Positions 60,019-64,000 of a DNA stretch of 64,000 nucleotides are shown one piece after another (within the stretch, counting starts at the first letter, position 1; every line of letters starts with the position of its first letter). This stretch comes from Aedoeadaptatus ivorii (GTDB lineage Bacteria > Bacillota > Clostridia > Tissierellales > Peptoniphilaceae). The translations under genes were made by a program, and so were the position numbers. The stretch is from positions 1 through 64,000 of the forward strand of contig NZ_JAUSWF010000008.1 of assembly GCF_030815095.1 (NCBI RefSeq), read 5' to 3'. Under the pieces are notes generated by a model. It did no database searches, was not told where the DNA came from, and was given only the letters and a program-made list of their open reading frames with translations.

Positions 60019-60651
60019 ATGAAATATGCACTAGGTAAGAAGATTGGCATGACCCAAATCTTTACCGAAGAGGGAACCCAGGTTCCCGTAACGGTCGTGG
60101 CCGTCGAACCCCAAGTGGTCGTTCAAAGAAAGACGAAGGAAGTCGACGGATACGATGCGATTCAAGTCGCTACCGGCTCGGTAAAGGAAAAGCGCGTCAA
60201 CAAACCGGTAAAAGGTCACTACGACAAGGCCGGCGTGGCATACAAGAAGTATTTGCGTGAATTCCCCCTCGCAGAAGGCGAAGACTACAATGTCGGCGAC
60301 GAGCTGAAAGTCGACGTATTCGAAGCGGGCGACCGCGTAGACGTCGTCGGCACCAGCAAGGGTAAGGGCACCGCAGGCTTGATCAAAAGACATAACTTCG
60401 GCCGCGGTCGCGAAACCCACGGTTCCAAGTTCCACAGAATGCCCGGCGGTATGGGCGCGGCTTCCTATCCGGGACGCGTCTTCAAGGGCCACCGCATGGC
60501 CGGCCGAATGGGCAACGAACGCGTCACGGTTCAAAACCTCGAAGTTATCCGCGTCGATGCGGACAACAACTTCCTTTTGATCAAGGGCGCCATCCCCGGA
60601 CCGAAGAACGGACTCGTTCGCGTCCGTGCTACTGTAAAGAACAGTAAATAA
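60019..60651 (+). CDS. rplC: 50S ribosomal protein L3
   Basis: 210 residues. KKIGMTQIFTEEGTQVPVTVV at the N-terminus, then the conserved loop HGSKFHRMPGGMGAASYPGRV that reaches the peptidyl-transferase centre, and GNERVTVQNL. It is an early 50S assembly protein. TGGAGGT precedes the ATG. Standard position after rpsJ. Confidence 0.97.
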   Translation: MKYALGKKIGMTQIFTEEGTQVPVTVVAVEPQVVVQRKTKEVDGYDAIQVATGSVKEKRVNKPVKGHYDKAGVAYKKYLREFPLAEGEDYNVGDELKVDVFEAGDRVDVVGTSKGKGTAGLIKRHNFGRGRETHGSKFHRMPGGMGAASYPGRVFKGHRMAGRMGNERVTVQNLEVIRVDADNNFLLIKGAIPGPKNGLVRVRATVKNSK

Positions 60652-60670
60652 GCGAGAGGAGGACACACGA

Positions 60671-61294
60671 ATGACTAAGTTTCAAATGATCGACATGCAG
60701 GGCAATTCGGTCGAAGAGATCGAACTTTCCGATGCGGTCTTTAACGTAGAAATCAACGAACACGTCGTCTATTTGGTAGTAAAGAACATTCTCGCCAACA
60801 GACGCCAAGGTACACAGTCCGCAAAAACTCGCGCTGAGGTTCGCGGCGGCGGCAGAAAGCCCTGGAGACAAAAGGGCACCGGTCGTGCAAGACAAGGTTC
60901 CATCCGCGCACCCCAATGGAGAGGCGGCGGCATCGTGTTTGCACCGAAGCCGAGAAGCTATCGCTATACCACGCCGAAGAAGGTTCGTCGCTTGGCGATG
61001 AAGTCCGTTCTGAGCGCAAAGGTACAAGAAAAAGAACTGATCGTCGTCGACAAATTCCAAATGGATGCGCCGAAGACCAAAGAATTCGTACAGAGCTTAA
61101 AGAAGATGGGCGCGGCCAATAAGGCGCTGGTAATCGCGGAAGGCGCCGACAACAATGTGTTGCTGAGTGCAAGAAACATCGCAGGCGTAAAGACCGCCAC
61201 CGTCGGCACCATGAATGTCTACGACATCTTGAAATACGACTCCCTGATCCTGACGAAGGAAGCATTGGATAAAATCGTGGAGGTGTATAACTAA
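60671..61294 (+). CDS. rplD: 50S ribosomal protein L4
   Basis: 207 residues. It has the exit-tunnel loop RAEVRGGGRKPWRQKGTGRARQG and the later MDAPKTKEF and NVYDILKYDSLILTKEAL segments. In some bacteria L4 represses the S10 operon through its leader; the leader here has an attenuator-like hairpin, but the regulator is not shown. Its stop overlaps the rplW start (TAATG). Confidence 0.97.
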   Translation: MTKFQMIDMQGNSVEEIELSDAVFNVEINEHVVYLVVKNILANRRQGTQSAKTRAEVRGGGRKPWRQKGTGRARQGSIRAPQWRGGGIVFAPKPRSYRYTTPKKVRRLAMKSVLSAKVQEKELIVVDKFQMDAPKTKEFVQSLKKMGAANKALVIAEGADNNVLLSARNIAGVKTATVGTMNVYDILKYDSLILTKEALDKIVEVYN

Positions 61295-61584
61295 TGAAAA
61301 ACTTTGATATCATTATCCGTCCGCTGGTTACGGAAAAATCCATGATGGATATGGAAGAAAACAAGTACACCTTTGAAGTCGCCAAGAAGAGCAACAAATC
61401 GGAAATCAAAAAGGCCATCGAATCCATTTTCTCCGTCAAGGTGGAAAAGGTCTATACGATGAATATGACCGGCAAGGTGAAACGCCAAGGCATGAACTCG
61501 GGCAAGCGTCCCGACTGGAAAAAGGCCATCGTCAAGCTCACCGCCGACTCCAAGCCGATTGAATTCTTCGACAGCATGCAATAA
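61294..61584 (+). CDS. rplW: 50S ribosomal protein L23
   Basis: 96 residues with IIRPLVTEKSM at the start, YTFEVAKKSNKSEIKKAIE and a Gly/Lys-rich loop. It lies at the tunnel exit and docks trigger factor and SRP. It overlaps rplD by one base, so translation is coupled. Confidence 0.97.
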   Translation: MKNFDIIIRPLVTEKSMMDMEENKYTFEVAKKSNKSEIKKAIESIFSVKVEKVYTMNMTGKVKRQGMNSGKRPDWKKAIVKLTADSKPIEFFDSMQ

Positions 61585-61604
61585 AGCCTAAGGAGGGAAA
61601 TCTA

Positions 61605-62435
61605 ATGGGGATCAAAAGATATAAAGCGACGACCAACGGCCGCAGAGGCATGACTGTCGCAAGCTTTGAAGAAATTACGAGAAACAGACCCGAAAAGAGT
61701 CTGCTGGTCACCTTAAATAAATCCGCCGGACGAAACGTCCACGGTAGAATCACCAGTCGTCACAGAGGCGGCGGTACCACCAAGAAGTACCGGATTATCG
61801 ACTTTAAGCGTCAAAAGGACAACATCCCCGCAAAGGTCGCACAAATCGAATACGACCCCAACCGTTCCGCATACATCGCCCTGATCAACTACATGGACGG
61901 CGAAAAGCGCTACATCTTGGCGCCCAAGGGACTGAAGGTCGGCGATAAGATCGAATCCGGCGAAGAAGCGGATATCAAGATCGGTAACGCCCTGCCCCTG
62001 CGCGCTATCCCCGTAGGTACCACGGTCCACAACATCGAAATGACCCCCGGCAAGGGTGGCCAATTGGCCCGTGCAGCCGGAAGCGGCGCACAGCTGATGG
62101 CAAAAGAAGGCAAGATGGCCCAACTCCGTCTGCCCTCCGGCGAGTTCCGTCTGGTAAGCGTCGAGTGCAGAGCGACGGTAGGCAGCGTCGGCAATATCTC
62201 CCACGAACTGGTTACCCTGGGTAAGGCGGGTCGCAAACGCCACCTCGGCATTCGTCCCCACGTTCGCGGTTCTGCAATGAACCCCGTCGATCACCCCCAC
62301 GGTGGTGGTGAAGGTCGTACCCCGATCGGTCGTCCGTCCCCGATGTCCCCCTGGGGCAAGAAGACGCTCGGCCTGAAGACGCGTCAAAAGAGCAAGAAGA
62401 GCGATCGCTACATTATTCGTCGCAGAACGAAATAA
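61605..62435 (+). CDS. rplB: 50S ribosomal protein L2
   Basis: 276 residues, normal length. RHRGGGTTKKYRIIDFKR, the RAAGSGAQLMAKEG core and the catalytic-centre loop MNPVDHPHGGGEGR are all present. Needed for 50S-30S joining. AAGGAGGG precedes the ATG. Confidence 0.98.
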   Translation: MGIKRYKATTNGRRGMTVASFEEITRNRPEKSLLVTLNKSAGRNVHGRITSRHRGGGTTKKYRIIDFKRQKDNIPAKVAQIEYDPNRSAYIALINYMDGEKRYILAPKGLKVGDKIESGEEADIKIGNALPLRAIPVGTTVHNIEMTPGKGGQLARAAGSGAQLMAKEGKMAQLRLPSGEFRLVSVECRATVGSVGNISHELVTLGKAGRKRHLGIRPHVRGSAMNPVDHPHGGGEGRTPIGRPSPMSPWGKKTLGLKTRQKSKKSDRYIIRRRTK

Positions 62436-62449
62436 GGGAGGAGGAAGCA

Positions 62450-62731
62450 ATGTCCAGATCCATTAAGAAGGGACCTTTTGCAGATGAACACCTGCTGAAG
62501 AAGGTAGACGCCCTGAACGAAGCAAACAAAAAAGAAGTTATCAAAACATGGTCTCGTCGTTCGACGATCTTCCCGGAAATGGTGTCCCACACCATCGCCG
62601 TTCACGACGGAAGAAAACACGTTCCGATCTATATCACCGAGGATATGGTAGGTCATAAGCTCGGCGAATTCGTATTAACCCGCACTTTCCGCGGCCACAC
62701 CAGCGGCGAAAAGGCAGCGAAGCTGAAATAA
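62450..62731 (+). CDS. rpsS: 30S ribosomal protein S19
   Basis: 93 residues: MSRSIKKGPFADEHLLKKV, TWSRRSTIFPEMVSHTIAVH and GHKLGEFVLTRTFRGH, the S19 hallmarks in the 30S head. GGGAGGAGG precedes the ATG. Confidence 0.98.
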   Translation: MSRSIKKGPFADEHLLKKVDALNEANKKEVIKTWSRRSTIFPEMVSHTIAVHDGRKHVPIYITEDMVGHKLGEFVLTRTFRGHTSGEKAAKLK

Positions 62732-62744
62732 GGAGGAAGAACGA

Positions 62745-63080
62745 ATGGAAGCAAGAGCAATTGCAAAATACGTGCGGATTTCTCCTTTGAAGGTAAACTT
62801 CATTTGTGCGGAAATTCGCGGCAAGCAAGTCGACGAAGCCCTGGCGCTTCTGAAATTTACCCCCAAGCGCGGCGCCCGTGAACTGTATAAGGTTCTGCAC
62901 TCCGCCGTCGCTAATGCGGAAAACAACCTGAATTTGGATCGTGAAGATCTGATCGTTAAAGAAGCATATGCCAACGACGGTCCGACGATGAAGCGCTATC
63001 GCCCCAAGGCGAAGGGTATGGCTTATCCCATCCTGAAGCGTTCTAGCCACATCGGCGTCGTCGTTTCCGAAAGAGAATAA
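62745..63080 (+). CDS. rplV: 50S ribosomal protein L22
   Basis: 111 residues. It starts EARAIAKYVRISPLKVN and ends with the tunnel-lining hairpin PTMKRYRPKAKGMAYPILKRSSH. Changes in that hairpin give macrolide resistance in other bacteria; none is evident here. AAGGAGG precedes the ATG. Confidence 0.97.
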   Translation: MEARAIAKYVRISPLKVNFICAEIRGKQVDEALALLKFTPKRGARELYKVLHSAVANAENNLNLDREDLIVKEAYANDGPTMKRYRPKAKGMAYPILKRSSHIGVVVSERE

Positions 63081-63094
63081 GGAGGAGGAGAAGA

Positions 63095-63829
63095 ATGGGT
63101 CAAAAAGTAAATCCGCACGGTCTTCGTGTAGGGATCATTAAAGATTGGGATTCCAAATGGTATGCCGATAAAAAAGACTTTGGAGATCTCCTCGTCGAAG
63201 ACGATAAAATCCGTAAATTCGTAAAGAAGCATCTGTATCAGGCGGGCATCGCCAGAATTGAAATCGAACGCGCGGCCAGCAAGGTCAAGATCTCTATTTC
63301 CACGGCAAAGCCGGGTATGGTGATCGGACGCGGCGGAAGCGGCGTCGAAGAGCTGCGTAAGGATCTCGAAAAGCTGACCGGCAGAAGCGTCGTCATCAAT
63401 GTCGACGAAGTGAAAAACCCCGACCTGGACGCAACCCTGATCGCGGAAAACATCGCGCAACAACTGGAACGCCGTGTGGCTTTCCGTCGCGCTATGAAAC
63501 AAACCATCCAACGCGTTATGCGCCTTGGCGTCAAGGGCATCCGTACCCAATGTTCCGGTCGTCTCGGCGGTGCCGATATGGCGCGCCGCGAAGGCTACAG
63601 CGAAGGTACCATCCCCTTGCAAACCCTGCGCGCCGACATCGACTTCGGATTTGCCGAAGCGGACACCACCTACGGCAAGATCGGCGTAAAGGTATGGCTC
63701 TATAAGGGCGAAATCCTTCCCCAAAGACCGGAAGGACGCAGAAACCGCAGAGACAACAGACGTCGCGGCAACGACAATCGTCGCGGCAGCAACCGTAGAA
63801 ATCAAGGCCAAGGCCAAGACAGACGGTAA
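63095..63829 (+). CDS. rpsC: 30S ribosomal protein S3
   Basis: 244 residues. GQKVNPHGLRVGII at the start, a KH domain with MVIGRGGSGVEELRKDL, and the C-terminal S3 domain with RRAMKQTIQRVMRLGVKGI and GRLGGADMARRE. An Arg/Asn-rich tail of about 30 residues (RRNRRDNRRRGNDNRRG) extends beyond the usual end, as in some Bacillota. It lines the mRNA entry channel. Confidence 0.97.
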   Translation: MGQKVNPHGLRVGIIKDWDSKWYADKKDFGDLLVEDDKIRKFVKKHLYQAGIARIEIERAASKVKISISTAKPGMVIGRGGSGVEELRKDLEKLTGRSVVINVDEVKNPDLDATLIAENIAQQLERRVAFRRAMKQTIQRVMRLGVKGIRTQCSGRLGGADMARREGYSEGTIPLQTLRADIDFGFAEADTTYGKIGVKVWLYKGEILPQRPEGRRNRRDNRRRGNDNRRGSNRRNQGQGQDRR

Positions 63830-63846
63830 GTGAGGAGGAAAGCAAT

Positions 63847-64000
63847 ATGTTAATGCCGAAAAGAGTAAAATATCGGAGACAACATCGTGGCAGAATGAAG
63901 GGTGTCGCCCACAGAGGCAACACTTTGACCTACGGTGAATACGGCATCCAAGCATTGGAACCGACCTGGATCACCTCCAATCAAATCGAGGCTGCACGTC
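63847..64000 (+). CDS. rplP: 50S ribosomal protein L16, 5' part
   Basis: 51 residues are seen before the window ends: MLMPKRVKYRRQHRGRMKG, then GNTLTYGEYGIQALEPTWIT, a standard L16 start. GAGGAGG precedes the ATG at 63847. The gene continues beyond 64000. Confidence 0.96.
   Translation, partial: MLMPKRVKYRRQHRGRMKGVAHRGNTLTYGEYGIQALEPTWITSNQIEAAR

Overview
The window reads as the chromosome of a Gram-positive-type low-oxygen bacterium of the Bacillota, most like the anaerobic cocci and their relatives. The signs are strong AGGAGG ribosome sites with ATG, GTG and TTG starts, an L33-SecE-NusG-L11-L1 cluster, an S10 ribosomal operon, ECF vitamin transporters, an FMN riboswitch, a CtsR-type heat-shock operator, SLH and sortase-anchored surface proteins and a TnpX/TndX-type serine recombinase. 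The genus cannot be fixed from the sequence alone. Most of the host sequence is visibly GC-rich; two stretches (about 4612-14633 and 54200-55540) are AT-rich and look acquired.

Layout. 283-4581: an ECF substrate-binding subunit coupled to an amidohydrolase, a ferritin-like protein, tRNA-Pro(GGG) and a large-subunit catalase. 4612-14633: a mosaic mobile island holding a frameshifted large serine recombinase, TnpW, a capsid-protein fragment, a truncated IS200, a thioredoxin-fold reductase, a 1748-residue wall-anchored surface protein and a twice-frameshifted helical gene. The island separates the two arms of what looks like one bidirectional terminator. 14598-18219: two damaged SLH genes head to head, then a patatin phospholipase. 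18386-28163: a purine operon, leader ORF-purF-purM-purN-purH-purDL, with an unusual PurF and a PurD-PurL fusion. 28347-30453: an FAD oxidoreductase and a hemerythrin. 30571-37680: rpmG-secE-nusG-rplK-rplA and, after a 3.9 kb interruption (stalk-domain protein, fluoride channel, peptidase T, flavoprotein), rplJ-rplL. 37738-44748: AzlCD, a purine permease, an IclR regulator, an L,D-transpeptidase, RibU under an FMN riboswitch, a second ECF subunit and a rhodanese lipoprotein. 44800-53520: DHFR with a GNAT fusion protein, a GntR regulator, an alpha/beta hydrolase-MurF-Ddl cluster, and rnr-smpB. 53607-59149: an FMN reductase, an AT-rich secreted protein with a 35-residue membrane peptide, a J-domain protein and ClpB. 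59388 to the end: the S10 operon from rpsJ into rplP.

Main themes. The purine operon supplies IMP synthesis from PRPP except for the PurE/K/C/B steps, which are not here; its PurF keeps the PRPP site and probable Fe-S ligands but has lost the glutaminase nucleophile. Several ribosomal operons show autoregulatory leaders (two L1-type sites, an L10 leader, attenuator-like hairpins before rpmG and rpsJ). Four single-base indels lie between 4954 and 14690, so this part is either decaying or carries assembly errors. I found no CRISPR array, no rRNA and only one tRNA.
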